In this document: positions 37,899 through 47,148 of the stretch, in pieces
Layout of the letters: every line of letters begins with the position of its first letter
How positions within the stretch are numbered: the stretch's first letter is position 1
DNA from: Dysgonomonas sp. UBA7710
GTDB lineage: Bacteria > Bacteroidota > Bacteroidia > Bacteroidales > Dysgonomonadaceae
Assembly (NCBI RefSeq): GCF_002482385.1
Contig: NZ_DLFW01000024.1
Location: 185,423-249,422 of the forward strand
Direction of reading: 5' to 3'
Length of the DNA stretch: 64,000 nt
The notes under the pieces: model-generated
Database searches by the model: none
What the model was told of the DNA's origin: nothing
What the model saw: only the letters and a program-made list of their open reading frames with translations
Translations under genes and position numbers: made by a program

Positions 37899-38285
37899 TT
37901 AACGTTTTGAGAACTGAAATCTTTTTCTTGCTTTTGGTTGTCCCGGTTTTTTACGTTCTACAACACGTGGGTCGCGAGTCATAAATCCTTCAGCTCTGAG
38001 AGCAGACTTATCTTCTGGGTTGATCTTCACCAAAGCGCGGGCGATACCAAGACGTGCAGCTTCTGCCTGTCCTTTGTATCCTCCACCGTTCAGGTTGATC
38101 TTGATGTCGTATTTTTCAGCAACTGCCAGTTTATTTAGCGGTTGTTTTACAACATATTGAAGAATAGTTGAAGGGAAGTAATTGTCTAGTTCACGTTTGT
38201 TGATCACTATTTTTCCGGTTCCTTCGCTTACGAATACGCGAGCTATAGCAGCTTTACGTCTTCCTATTGCATTTACTACTTCCAT
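37899..38285 (-). CDS. rpsI: 30S ribosomal protein S9
   Basis: 128 aa, normal length. The family core VNAIGRRKAAIARVFV and LNGGGYKGQAEAARLGIARAL is present, with the universally conserved C-terminal RFQFSKR, whose terminal Arg reaches the P-site tRNA. It starts 6 bp after rplM, so the two are translationally coupled. Confidence 0.96.
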   Translation of the reverse strand: MEVVNAIGRRKAAIARVFVSEGTGKIVINKRELDNYFPSTILQYVVKQPLNKLAVAEKYDIKINLNGGGYKGQAEAARLGIARALVKINPEDKSALRAEGFMTRDPRVVERKKPGQPKARKRFQFSKR

Positions 38286-38291
38286 TAATTA

Positions 38292-38747
38292 TTATTTAAG
38301 AGCGTTAATATCTATTGTTTTCGGTTGTTGAGCTTCATGGTTGTGCTCAGTACCTGCATATACATAAAGGTTTTTCAAAAGAGCAGCACCAAGACGATTC
38401 TTAGGCAACATACCTTTTACTACCTTATGTACCAAGCGGTCAGCTCCTTTTTCCATCAATACGGCAGGAGTAGCTTCTCTTTGTCCTCCCGGATATCCTG
38501 TATATCTTAAATATACACGGTCGTTCCATTTATTACCCGTCAACACCACTTTTTCTGCATTGATAATAATTACATTATCACCACAATCTACATGCGGAGT
38601 AAAACTTGGTTTATACTTCCCTCTCAGAAGTTTTGCCACTTTGGAAGCCATGCGTCCAAGTGTCTGGCCTGTAGCGTCAATCACAACCCATTCTTTTTGT
38701 ACGGTTGCTTTGTTCGCTGAAATGGTCTTATAACTTAAAGTATCCAC
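38292..38747 (-). CDS. rplM: 50S ribosomal protein L13
   Basis: 151 aa, near the usual L13 length. Conserved segments are visible: VVIDATGQTLGRMASKVAKLLRGK near 20-43, and VHKVVKGMLPKNRLG near 108-122. The start codon is GTG (38745-38747), giving MDTLSY; I keep it because the N-terminus aligns with the family. A likely promoter lies at 38884-38914, leaving an mRNA leader of about 130 nt. Confidence 0.94.
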   Translation of the reverse strand: MDTLSYKTISANKATVQKEWVVIDATGQTLGRMASKVAKLLRGKYKPSFTPHVDCGDNVIIINAEKVVLTGNKWNDRVYLRYTGYPGGQREATPAVLMEKGADRLVHKVVKGMLPKNRLGAALLKNLYVYAGTEHNHEAQQPKTIDINALK

Positions 38748-38799
38748 TTACTTAAAAATTAATTTGGTTAATTACTTTTTCTTCAATTCACAATACTTT

Positions 38800-38840
38800 C
38801 ATCCGCTTATCGAGCTAAGATATAATAAGCGATAATCGTT
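38800..38840 (-). promoter_or_regulatory. Hairpin in the rplM leader
   Basis: In mRNA sense CGCTTAT and ATAAGCG form a 7-bp stem around a 13-base loop, in the roughly 130-nt leader upstream of the GTG start. Ribosomal operons of this kind are often autoregulated by a leader structure; that this hairpin does so is inference. Confidence 0.35.
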
Positions 38841-38883
38841 TGCAAATCAAATTTTTACGTTTTATTTCGTAATAATCGGCTCG

Positions 38884-38914
38884 CAAAATTACAAATTATC
38901 AGTGAATTGACAAA
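38884..38914 (-). promoter_or_regulatory. rplM promoter
   Basis: Minus-strand TTTG (38911-38914), 19 bases, TAATTTTG (38884-38891): an exact Bacteroidota promoter. It drives rplM-rpsI-rpsB-tsf. A near-identical copy with one changed base stands at 40794-40824. Confidence 0.8.
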
Positions 38915-38989
38915 AATAATTGAAGGGTTTTTAAAGCCGATTTGAAAGTTATACTTTGATTAACAATTAATTCATTCGTAAATACTCGA

Positions 38990-40714
38990 TTATTCACATC
39001 CTACTTTTACTCTGAAACCATCTTGGAGAGAATATCCTCTGGCTTCAATACATTCGTAATTGACAAAATGGTAGTATCCACTTTTCACAACAGGTAGTTT
39101 ATCGTAGCTGAAGTTGGCTATCGCTACGTAAATCGTGATACCATTATTTAATTTATATGGGGTAAAATGGGAATTAATATCTTCTAATGTGAATGATTCG
39201 TAAAAGTCGTAGTATGAATATGGACTTATAAACATTTTGACAAACGGTTTCCTTTCTTTCTCCGATTCTATGTTGGTAATCATTCTATATCTATCAAAGA
39301 CCCTCCATGATGTCCAAATTGTACAGCAAGTTAAGAATATACTTAGAACAAGGATACCAGTGAAGCGGGAATGGCGTTCTTTATTGTTATTGATAGAAAG
39401 AGCCACACAAAGAATAAAGAATGCGGGCATCATACCACTTACAAACCGGAAGGATGGACCGTTGATTGCCCAAATAGTCAGAGCGCATAACAAACTTAGG
39501 TAAAGCGAGATTTGTATAGGACTAATTTTCTTACGGATAATGGGCACAATCGAAAAAATGAATGATATACATGTGGATATAAAAATGAAAATCGTAATAC
39601 TTTTGTCCCATGATGGTATTCCGTTTTTCATAATATCCCAATTATCCAGAAATGCTGCTATACCTTCGGATAAAATAAGCTTCTTTTCGTTGACAACAAC
39701 ACTCAGAGGCAGTTTCCAGTCTAAATCAAGCAGGTCTGATCCTGCTAAGGGGAATATCAAGTAACCTGTTAAAATAATATTTCTTATCAGCCATAAGGTT
39801 CCGATCAGAAAGCATAAAGTTCCTATGAATATAATTGTCTTGTATTCTTTGTTTCTTACCAGATAAACTAGGGATAATACAGCTAATATGGCAAAAGCCG
39901 CAAATGATAGTTTGAGGGTAACTATATATATAAGTACAATAGTTAATAACAGAATATCTTTCTTTTCCAGATTAGGGTAGAAAATGTATTTTGATACCAA
40001 GTATAAAATAATGAGATTCGGTAGTAAATCTGTTGTCGTATTCAACATTAATTTTATACTTAGCAGATAAAACAGGATGAATCCGAATAATACAAGTATT
40101 CTTTTAAATTGAAAACCAGATTTGAAAAGTTCATTAACTATCCAACAAAAAAAAGCTAATATAAATAATGAATCCAAGGAATGGATCATTTCCCCGAATA
40201 GGAACCTGAAAGAAAAAATTGAACTCAGGAGAAGGTAATTTGAATTAAACCCCATGCGATGGTCTAGGTTTGCTAAACCGGGAACAATAGCGAACTCTTC
40301 GTTCCAGCGGATGTTCTGATGATGATAGAATAAAGAGTCGAAAGAACCCTCTTCCCAAGAGTTGGCAGTGAGTAATATGAGAACAAACAGTAATATAATA
40401 AGTTTTCCGGATAGTGTTAGTTCTTTTACGGAATTGTAAATATCTTTTATTAAGTCCCTAAAACGTCTTTTGTTGAATAGCCAGTATATTGTAGACACAA
40501 TGATGCATACAAATAAGAAAACATGATTTGACGGTAATATCAAAGACCATATCGATAACGGTATGGATATAAAACACAAGCCCAATAGCATTTTCTCTAA
40601 CAGGTTATATTCCTCTTTTCGTTTACATACTTTATTATAAAATGTTAATAATATATCTCCAAAAGAAAGAAGGGTAAAAAAAATTATTATCCATGAAAAT
40701 ATAGTTGCGATCAT
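38990..40714 (-). CDS. Polytopic membrane protein, LIC_10190-like, paralog 1
   Basis: 574 aa with about 13 hydrophobic helices and a soluble C-terminal part (about 470-574). It is a clear paralog of the gene at 40905: the first 80 residues are nearly superimposable (GDILLTFYNKVCKR against GDMLLALYNKICKR; LLGLCFISIPLSIWSL), as is the closing CIEARGYSLQDGFRV. The layout resembles GT-C type membrane glycosyltransferases or the LIC_10190 membrane family; the substrate is unknown. It probably has its own promoter from a duplicated copy at 40794. Confidence 0.75.
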   Translation of the reverse strand: MIATIFSWIIIFFTLLSFGDILLTFYNKVCKRKEEYNLLEKMLLGLCFISIPLSIWSLILPSNHVFLFVCIIVSTIYWLFNKRRFRDLIKDIYNSVKELTLSGKLIILLFVLILLTANSWEEGSFDSLFYHHQNIRWNEEFAIVPGLANLDHRMGFNSNYLLLSSIFSFRFLFGEMIHSLDSLFILAFFCWIVNELFKSGFQFKRILVLFGFILFYLLSIKLMLNTTTDLLPNLIILYLVSKYIFYPNLEKKDILLLTIVLIYIVTLKLSFAAFAILAVLSLVYLVRNKEYKTIIFIGTLCFLIGTLWLIRNIILTGYLIFPLAGSDLLDLDWKLPLSVVVNEKKLILSEGIAAFLDNWDIMKNGIPSWDKSITIFIFISTCISFIFSIVPIIRKKISPIQISLYLSLLCALTIWAINGPSFRFVSGMMPAFFILCVALSINNNKERHSRFTGILVLSIFLTCCTIWTSWRVFDRYRMITNIESEKERKPFVKMFISPYSYYDFYESFTLEDINSHFTPYKLNNGITIYVAIANFSYDKLPVVKSGYYHFVNYECIEARGYSLQDGFRVKVGCE

Positions 40715-40793
40715 AAGCCATTTATTTACAAAGCTTTCGACGAGTGCTTCTCTTTACGCGTCCAAAATATTTTATTTCGTAATAATCGGCTCG

Positions 40794-40824
40794 CAAGATT
40801 ACATTTTTTCAGTGAATTAACAAA
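40794..40824 (-). promoter_or_regulatory. Duplicated rplM promoter upstream of paralog 1
   Basis: Minus-strand TTTG (40821-40824), 19 bases, TAATCTTG (40794-40801), one base from consensus. The surrounding 65-70 bp (about 40768-40835) matches the rplM upstream region at 38858-38925. Confidence 0.6.
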
Positions 40825-40904
40825 AATAAACGGGGAATTTTTTGATACACAAATGAGTTAATATGCAGATATACCAATAAATGAGAATATTGGAGAAAAA
40901 GCAA

Positions 40905-42635
40905 TCATTTGCAGCCACCTTTCACTCTATATCCATCCTGTATTTTATATCCTCTGGCTTCAATGCATTGCAAAGGAATAAATTTGGCATAATGGCTCGT
41001 AATACTGGCGGGAAGCTTCATATCGTGAGGCAGGCCCTCGCTAACCCATATAATTTGGTCATTATTAATAGCATATGAAGAGAATTCATCTGTAATATCT
41101 ATACCTCGCGCTTTTTGCTGATCGGCAATGGAATAAGGCTTAAGCATTGCATGCGAAAACGGATGGATGTCATATTCTTTAATTTGCGGATAAAAACACC
41201 AATAACAGCGACTTGTCCACAAACCAATACTAAGGACAAAAGCACAAACTAACATTTTACTGAATACCGGGAAATATAATTTTTGGTTTCCATTTCTATA
41301 CAACAGCGCCCCTCCTGTAAAAACGACAGCACACAAAACACCGGGTACGAATCGTATATCAGGCCCGCCAAAAGCCCAGACCGCAATAGAGACAAAGAAA
41401 ACAATATAGAGTAAATAAATATGGCTCTTTATTTCTTTTCTCTTTTTTGGCATCAGATAAAGAGCGAGAATAAATGAGCAAAGGGTCAGTAAATATATTA
41501 CATCGGTAAGTATATTTATGAACAATGGGTCCCGGACACTCTCCCCCGGATAGCGCAGGGCAATCCTGAAAAAATAATAACCGATATCGAATATATAATT
41601 CGTTTCTCTTATAGCCACTTCGCGTGGAACTTTCCAATCGAAAGAGAACAAATCTATCTGATAGAACGGATAGATAAGATAGCCGGAAACCACAACATTC
41701 CTTATCAGCCACGGAATCAATATGAAAAGCCCGGCAATAATGACAAACGAAACAACCTTATATTTCTTCTCTCTGAAAAGATTATACAACAAATAAATAC
41801 TTATCAGTCCGATCGGGAAAAATGATAATTTACATGTAAGCAAAAAAACCGGGAGTACAAAGCCAATCAGGTAATTCGTTTTCAACAGTTTAGGGTATAA
41901 TACAATCCGGGCAACGATATAAAATACAATAAAATTAGGTAATATATCCGTAGAGGTATTTCCGAGAAAGTAAATAGAAACCCAAAAGAGTAAGATGTAC
42001 GATAATAATATAATAAGGCGCTTTGCCTCGTATTTGGAGATAAACAGTTCGATACAAACCCAGCATCCAACTACTGTTACTATCAGCGGTTGTAGCGGAT
42101 ACATCGCCTCACCCAGAAAAGAACGGAATGAGAAAATAGCACTTAGCAGGAAGTAATTGGAGTTGAAACCGAACCTGTCGTCCAGATTTGCGACTCCCGG
42201 CACAACTGCATATTCTTCATTCCACCGGATATTTTGAAAATGGTAAAATGCAGAATCATACACTTCCTGTTGCCATGTAAAGAAATAGAGCGAGAACAGG
42301 AGAAATAAAATTATAAGTACCGATTGGAAAGGCGAGAAAACTCCCTTCGCTGACTTTACAATATAATCATACACACAGAAGAGCCTTTTACGACAGATAA
42401 CCCAATAGTTGAGCGAAACCAGAAAGACGATAAATAAAAACACCTGATTGGATGGCAACCACAACGACCACACCGACAAGGGTATAATAAGAAAACACAA
42501 CCCGAGCAACAATTTATCTACAAGGTTGTATTCTTCGTCACGTTTGCAAATCTTATTATATAACGCGAGCAGCATATCCCCGAAACTAAAGAGGATAAAG
42601 AATATGACTGTCCATGTTATAAAGTTTGCAAGCAT
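40905..42635 (-). CDS. Polytopic membrane protein, LIC_10190-like, paralog 2
   Basis: 576 aa, about 13 hydrophobic helices. It shares with paralog 1 the opening, the central QNIRWNEE..VPG.ANLD.R.GFNSNY segment and the C-terminal CIEARGYKIQDGYRV, followed by a terminal Cys-Lys. The strongly conserved loop after helix 3 with acidic and aromatic residues could be a catalytic site of a GT-C-like enzyme; this is inference. It is 69 bp downstream of thyA on the same strand. Confidence 0.75.
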   Translation of the reverse strand: MLANFITWTVIFFILFSFGDMLLALYNKICKRDEEYNLVDKLLLGLCFLIIPLSVWSLWLPSNQVFLFIVFLVSLNYWVICRKRLFCVYDYIVKSAKGVFSPFQSVLIILFLLFSLYFFTWQQEVYDSAFYHFQNIRWNEEYAVVPGVANLDDRFGFNSNYFLLSAIFSFRSFLGEAMYPLQPLIVTVVGCWVCIELFISKYEAKRLIILLSYILLFWVSIYFLGNTSTDILPNFIVFYIVARIVLYPKLLKTNYLIGFVLPVFLLTCKLSFFPIGLISIYLLYNLFREKKYKVVSFVIIAGLFILIPWLIRNVVVSGYLIYPFYQIDLFSFDWKVPREVAIRETNYIFDIGYYFFRIALRYPGESVRDPLFINILTDVIYLLTLCSFILALYLMPKKRKEIKSHIYLLYIVFFVSIAVWAFGGPDIRFVPGVLCAVVFTGGALLYRNGNQKLYFPVFSKMLVCAFVLSIGLWTSRCYWCFYPQIKEYDIHPFSHAMLKPYSIADQQKARGIDITDEFSSYAINNDQIIWVSEGLPHDMKLPASITSHYAKFIPLQCIEARGYKIQDGYRVKGGCK

Positions 42636-42659
42636 TATTTTTCAATTAGCTGATTAGCA

Positions 42660-42701
42660 AATTAGCAAATTAATAGAAAATCATTTTCAAATTTGCTAAT
42701 T
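42660..42701 (-). terminator. Hairpin directly behind thyA
   Basis: AATTAGCAAATT (42660-42671) and its exact complement (42690-42701) form a 12-bp stem with an 18-base loop, beginning 1 bp after the thyA stop. There is little T-run, so termination strength is uncertain. Confidence 0.5.
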
Positions 42702-42702
42702 A

Positions 42703-43497
42703 TTATATTGCTACTTCCCCTTTTATATGCGGATGCGGATCATAGCCTTCCAAGCGGAAATCCTCGAATTTAAAATCGAAAATACTTTTTACTTCAGGGT
42801 TTATTATCATACGCGGCAGCGGGCGAAAATCGCGTGTCAATTGTAATTTCACCTGCTCCAGATGATTTGTATATATGTGCGCATCTCCTAATGTATGCAC
42901 AAAATCTCCGGCTTCGAGACCTGTTACCTGCGCCATCATCTGCAACAAAAGGGCATATGAAGCGATATTGAAAGGTACGCCCAGAAATATGTCGGCACTG
43001 CGCTGATACAGTTGCAGACTCAACTTCCCGTCAGCCACATAAAACTGGAAGAAAGCATGACACGGAGGAAGGTTCATATTCGGCAGATCGGCCACATTCC
43101 ATGCACTCACGATAATACGGCGCGAATCCGGATTGTTTTTTATCGTATCTACCACATTGGAAATCTGATCTATAAAGCCTCCGTTATAATCGGGCCAGGA
43201 ACGCCACTGATAACCGTAAATATGCCCCAGATCACCGTTTTCATCAGCCCATTCGTTCCATATACGCACACCGTGGTCCTGCAGATATTTCGCGTTGGTA
43301 TCCCCTGCCAGAAACCAGAGTAGTTCGTATATGATGGATTTGAGATGTAATTTCTTCGTAGTGAGCACGGGGAAACCGTCTGCCAGATTGTAACGGCTCT
43401 GATGTCCGAATACACTGATCGTACCTGTCCCGGTGCGGTCACTTTTATGTGTGCCTTCTGCCAGAACACGTTTCAGTAAATCGTGATATTGTTTCAT
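42703..43497 (-). CDS. thyA: Thymidylate synthase
   Basis: Makes dTMP from dUMP and methylene-tetrahydrofolate. From the ATG at 43497 it is 264 aa, the length of E. coli ThyA, with nucleophile Cys146 in PPCHAFFQFYV, the dUMP site QRSADIFLGVPFNIASYALL and the C-terminal VAI. A longer frame begins with TTG at 43533, but that codon lies inside a TACTTTTG -7-like box (43531-43538), which supports the shorter start. The usual folA neighbour is absent; a membrane protein follows. Confidence 0.95.
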   Translation of the reverse strand: MKQYHDLLKRVLAEGTHKSDRTGTGTISVFGHQSRYNLADGFPVLTTKKLHLKSIIYELLWFLAGDTNAKYLQDHGVRIWNEWADENGDLGHIYGYQWRSWPDYNGGFIDQISNVVDTIKNNPDSRRIIVSAWNVADLPNMNLPPCHAFFQFYVADGKLSLQLYQRSADIFLGVPFNIASYALLLQMMAQVTGLEAGDFVHTLGDAHIYTNHLEQVKLQLTRDFRPLPRMIINPEVKSIFDFKFEDFRLEGYDPHPHIKGEVAI

Positions 43498-43624
43498 ATT
43501 TGGATATTTTGTTTTGCTTTGAAAATTATACAAAAGTAAGATATATTTCGCTCTAAAAAAACAATGGCTCGTGTTATGCTTTTGTAATATTTCTAAATTC
43601 AGAACTCAGGCCTGTTTGTATCGC

Positions 43625-45466
43625 TTATATCCTCTCACCTTTTTGCACTTCCGACATTACCCGAAGGAAATTGCCGCCCCATATCTTTTCTATATCTTTA
43701 TCCGAATAACCTCGCTCTAATAATTTCACCGTGATATTTATCATGTCATTACTACCCTGACATCCTATCAGCCCTCCGCCACCATCAAAATCGGACGCGA
43801 TACCCACATGGTCGATACCCGCTACTTTCACAGCATAATCAATATGGTCTATAGCATCAGTCAGGCTGGCTTTGCTTTTATCTTTATTGATAAACAGGTC
43901 TACGAGACATATCTGTACTACCCCTCCGTTTTTTGCAATTGCCTGCATCTGCTTGTCGGTCAGGTTGCGGTCGTGATAACACAGCGCCTGCACAGACGAA
44001 TGCGATGCGATGACAGGTTTGGTAGATAGTTCTATTACATCCCAGAATGTTTTTTCTCCCACGTGCGAAATATCCACCATAACCCCCAGCCGGTTCATTT
44101 CCTTTACCACCTCTTTTCCATAAGGACTAAGGCCGTTCCATTCATGTTTTGTATCACTCGACGTATCGCATATATCATTATCTTTAGTATGGCAAAGGGT
44201 TATATAATTCACTCCCATTTTTTGAAAACGGGCAATATTGGAGATATCCTTGCCTATGCCATATCCGTTTTCGATACCGATAAATACAGCCTTTTTACCT
44301 TCATTTTTGAGGCGTATAAGATCATCGGCCGTATAGGCTATGCCGCAGATATCTTTGTTTCTTTCTACCTGTTGATGCGTTTCTTTTATATAGTTTTCTA
44401 TCTTATCCACGGCTTTCTGTGTCGACTCTTTATCCCGAGGCCCTTGCGCTATATAAGCAGCGAAGAAAATAGCATCCAGCATCCCCTCTTCCATTTTAGG
44501 GATATTCACCTGATTTTCTTCCCTTCTTCCTATGTCGAACCCTGCTTTTTTGAATTCGGTCGGTGTATCGCAATGCGTATCAACCGACAAAATATGCTTA
44601 TGCAGTTCTTTTGCCTTACGGAAAGTATTGGCTTCGTTCACAATAAATTTAAATATCCGAAGCATTGTCGTATCCCCGCCATAAACATGTCCTTCGGGAT
44701 GCCATTGCACTCCTAAAACTGAACGGTTGGGATATGCTTCGATAGCTTCTACAATGCCATCCTGTGTAGTTGCTACCGTACGGAAATTCGGAGCAGGATC
44801 TTTTACAGCCTGGTGATGGAACGTATTCACCGAGAACTCATCAACTCCTAATACTTGTGCTAGTTTGGAATCTTTTTCTATAGCTATCGTATGCGTCCCT
44901 TGTTCTCTCGGCTCTGTTTGCTTATGATTGATACTCTTATCTTTTACCTGCGTAGGGATATCCTGATAGAGTGTTCCACCGAAAGCTACATTTATCAGTT
45001 GCATTCCCCGGCAAATTCCAAGTATAGGAACATTCCGGTCGGTAGCCAGCTTCAGTAACACCAAATCGTAGATATCACGGAGGGAATCTATATCGTTCAT
45101 ATCCGGGATTGCTGTTTCCTTGTAATAGGGAGGATTAATATCTTCTCCTCCGGTCATCACCAGCCCATCGAGGTCTTTTACAATACCCCTCAAAATTACG
45201 CCATCTGTTATTACAGGAATAATTACAGGCTTACCTCCGGCCTTTAGTATGGCATTGATATATGTCGCCTGTACTACCGAACTGCCTTTATCTGTCCGGC
45301 CTGCTGATAAACCGATAAGCGGAGCCGGCTTGGAGCGTAAATCAACAAACTCCGAATCTATGGTTTTATATAATTCCGGCAGGCTTGGAGTAACTGTTTT
45401 CTGGCTGTATATACTTCCGCTTACTGACAAGCAGATAGAAAATATGATGGATACTATTTTTTTCAT
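43625..45466 (-). CDS. Secreted fusion: C26 glutamine-amidotransferase-like hydrolase + M19 membrane dipeptidase
   Basis: 613 aa from the ATG at 45466; a longer frame starts at 45511 over the upstream stop but would disturb the signal peptide (1-21, SIYSQ). The N-terminal half (about 45-275) is a class I amidotransferase-like C26 peptidase with Cys152 in GICRGMQL and H256/E258 in QWHPEG. The C-terminal half (about 290-610) is a renal-dipeptidase-like M19 enzyme with the zinc motif VDTHCD (H298, D300), the SHSS histidine and GIASDFDGG. Both could degrade gamma-glutamyl peptides in the periplasm; the pairing is inferred. It follows the DAACS gene by 41 bp. Confidence 0.87.
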   Translation of the reverse strand: MKKIVSIIFSICLSVSGSIYSQKTVTPSLPELYKTIDSEFVDLRSKPAPLIGLSAGRTDKGSSVVQATYINAILKAGGKPVIIPVITDGVILRGIVKDLDGLVMTGGEDINPPYYKETAIPDMNDIDSLRDIYDLVLLKLATDRNVPILGICRGMQLINVAFGGTLYQDIPTQVKDKSINHKQTEPREQGTHTIAIEKDSKLAQVLGVDEFSVNTFHHQAVKDPAPNFRTVATTQDGIVEAIEAYPNRSVLGVQWHPEGHVYGGDTTMLRIFKFIVNEANTFRKAKELHKHILSVDTHCDTPTEFKKAGFDIGRREENQVNIPKMEEGMLDAIFFAAYIAQGPRDKESTQKAVDKIENYIKETHQQVERNKDICGIAYTADDLIRLKNEGKKAVFIGIENGYGIGKDISNIARFQKMGVNYITLCHTKDNDICDTSSDTKHEWNGLSPYGKEVVKEMNRLGVMVDISHVGEKTFWDVIELSTKPVIASHSSVQALCYHDRNLTDKQMQAIAKNGGVVQICLVDLFINKDKSKASLTDAIDHIDYAVKVAGIDHVGIASDFDGGGGLIGCQGSNDMINITVKLLERGYSDKDIEKIWGGNFLRVMSEVQKGERI

Positions 45467-45507
45467 CTCTTTATTATTAAAAGCTTTGACCTTTCCATTA
45501 CTTATTA

Positions 45508-46794
45508 TCATCTTTTTATTTCCTCCCTTTCGGGGAGGTCAGGAGGGGCTACCAGTTGTTTCTTTACCCAGTCTTTACCATCTGTCAGCCGGGTAACCAA
45601 TACCGCACAGACGACATTCCCGGTAGAATTGAGCAGTGTAGCCGGAATATCCACAATTGTACTTATTATCATCAGTGTTCCTGCAAGTTGAGGAGAGAAT
45701 CCAAAAACTGAACAGATAAGCAGCTCTCCGGTCATACCTCCACTCGGTATCGCCCCCATTACCGCTCCCACAAGCAAGGCTACTCCGATAATCATAAACA
45801 TATTGGAGGAGGATGTAAGTTCTTGCCCGAATATAGTAAACAGAAATATAACTTTAAGCACCCCGGCCATTACCGAACCATCCTTATGTATATTTGTACC
45901 CAGAGGAATAACCGTTTCCGCAATATTCTCCGGAACTCCCATTTTTTTCGACGCCTCAATATTTACAGGAATACAAGCCGCACTCGAAGATGTGGCAATC
46001 GCCATCAGGGATGGTGTCGGCATATTGCGCCAGAAAGCGACAAAAGCCTTTTTCCCTCCGGCTATGAAAATATAAACCGAATTCAGTATAAAGAAAGAAA
46101 TAGCGGTAAGTATCAGATAAAGCAGGAATACGTGTAAATATCCGTTCAGTATCTGTCCTCCCAGCTTCCCTACCGTATCCGCGAAATAACAACCAAGACC
46201 TAAAGGCGCGGCCATCATAATAATACTCATCATTTTTAATATTATACTATTGGCGGCATTAAGCAGTTCCGCCACCATCTTCCCTTTACTCTTTGAAAGA
46301 GCGGTCGCAAGGCCAAAGAACGCGGAAAATATAATAAGGGGCAGTAAATTTGATTTAGTAAACAGCTGCTGAAAATCGGAGACCGTAAATGTATTTACAA
46401 ATATTTCAGCAGATGTCAGCTGCCTGATTGTTTGTCCGGGAAGCCCTGTCAACACATCCGACTGGTTAATACCACCCAGGGGGTTATAAAACAAAGTGAA
46501 CAGATATGCTACTATCGCTGCAACAACAGATGTCAGCAGGAATACAAGGGCAATATTACCGACAACCTTTCCCACCATATTCGACTGCTTCATATTGCAG
46601 ATAGACGACGATACACTGAAAAACACCAATGGTACTATCAACACAAACATCAGGTTAAGGAAAATATCCCCTACCGGTTTAACGACAGATGCATCTTCCC
46701 CGAAAATGATACCGCATATACCTCCTGTCAATATTCCACAAAGGAGAAGAATAGTATATACATAATTTCTTAAAATATTCATCGAAACAAACAA
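45508..46794 (-). CDS. Dicarboxylate/amino acid:cation symporter (DAACS)
   Basis: 428 aa with about eight transmembrane helices and two re-entrant hairpins. The family's serine-rich hairpin (ATSSSAACIPVN near 265) and the PLGTNIHKDGSV motif (the PLGATINMDG position) are present, the latter with substitutions. DAACS proteins import glutamate, aspartate or C4-dicarboxylates with Na+ or H+. Transcribed just before the C26-M19 hydrolase, so uptake of the released amino acid is a reasonable inference. TAATTTTG at 46809-46816 fits a -7 element. Confidence 0.88.
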   Translation of the reverse strand: MFVSMNILRNYVYTILLLCGILTGGICGIIFGEDASVVKPVGDIFLNLMFVLIVPLVFFSVSSSICNMKQSNMVGKVVGNIALVFLLTSVVAAIVAYLFTLFYNPLGGINQSDVLTGLPGQTIRQLTSAEIFVNTFTVSDFQQLFTKSNLLPLIIFSAFFGLATALSKSKGKMVAELLNAANSIILKMMSIIMMAAPLGLGCYFADTVGKLGGQILNGYLHVFLLYLILTAISFFILNSVYIFIAGGKKAFVAFWRNMPTPSLMAIATSSSAACIPVNIEASKKMGVPENIAETVIPLGTNIHKDGSVMAGVLKVIFLFTIFGQELTSSSNMFMIIGVALLVGAVMGAIPSGGMTGELLICSVFGFSPQLAGTLMIISTIVDIPATLLNSTGNVVCAVLVTRLTDGKDWVKKQLVAPPDLPEREEIKR

Positions 46795-46965
46795 ATTGTA
46801 TAAGTCTGCAAAATTACACTTTCAATCGGAGAAACAGCATTTGTAATCTATAAATAATTACAGATTTACGAAAATTGATCTTCTGGAGGAAATAACTATC
46901 CTATTGATAGTCTTAATTTTCGCTGTATATCTGTAAAAAGCTTTGATTTTTTTCTTCCGCAAGCC

Positions 46966-46995
46966 TTGTTATTATAATAAAAATACATATATTTG
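46966..46995 (+). promoter_or_regulatory. tRNA-His promoter
   Basis: TTG (46966-46968), 19 bases, TATATTTG (46988-46995), exact -7 consensus. Only 19 bp separate it from the mature tRNA 5' end. Confidence 0.8.
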
Positions 46996-47014
46996 CACCG
47001 CGAATGCAAAAATG

Positions 47015-47090
<76 letters not shown>

Positions 47091-47148
47091 AAGAAGAAAA
47101 GAAGCTGTTTATCAAGCAGTTTCTTTTTATTTTTACAGCCTCACCATG

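Noticed and set aside
44063..44716. 217-codon frame opposite the C26-M19 gene
   Set aside because: Antisense shadow of a well-supported gene; no motif or separate start signal.
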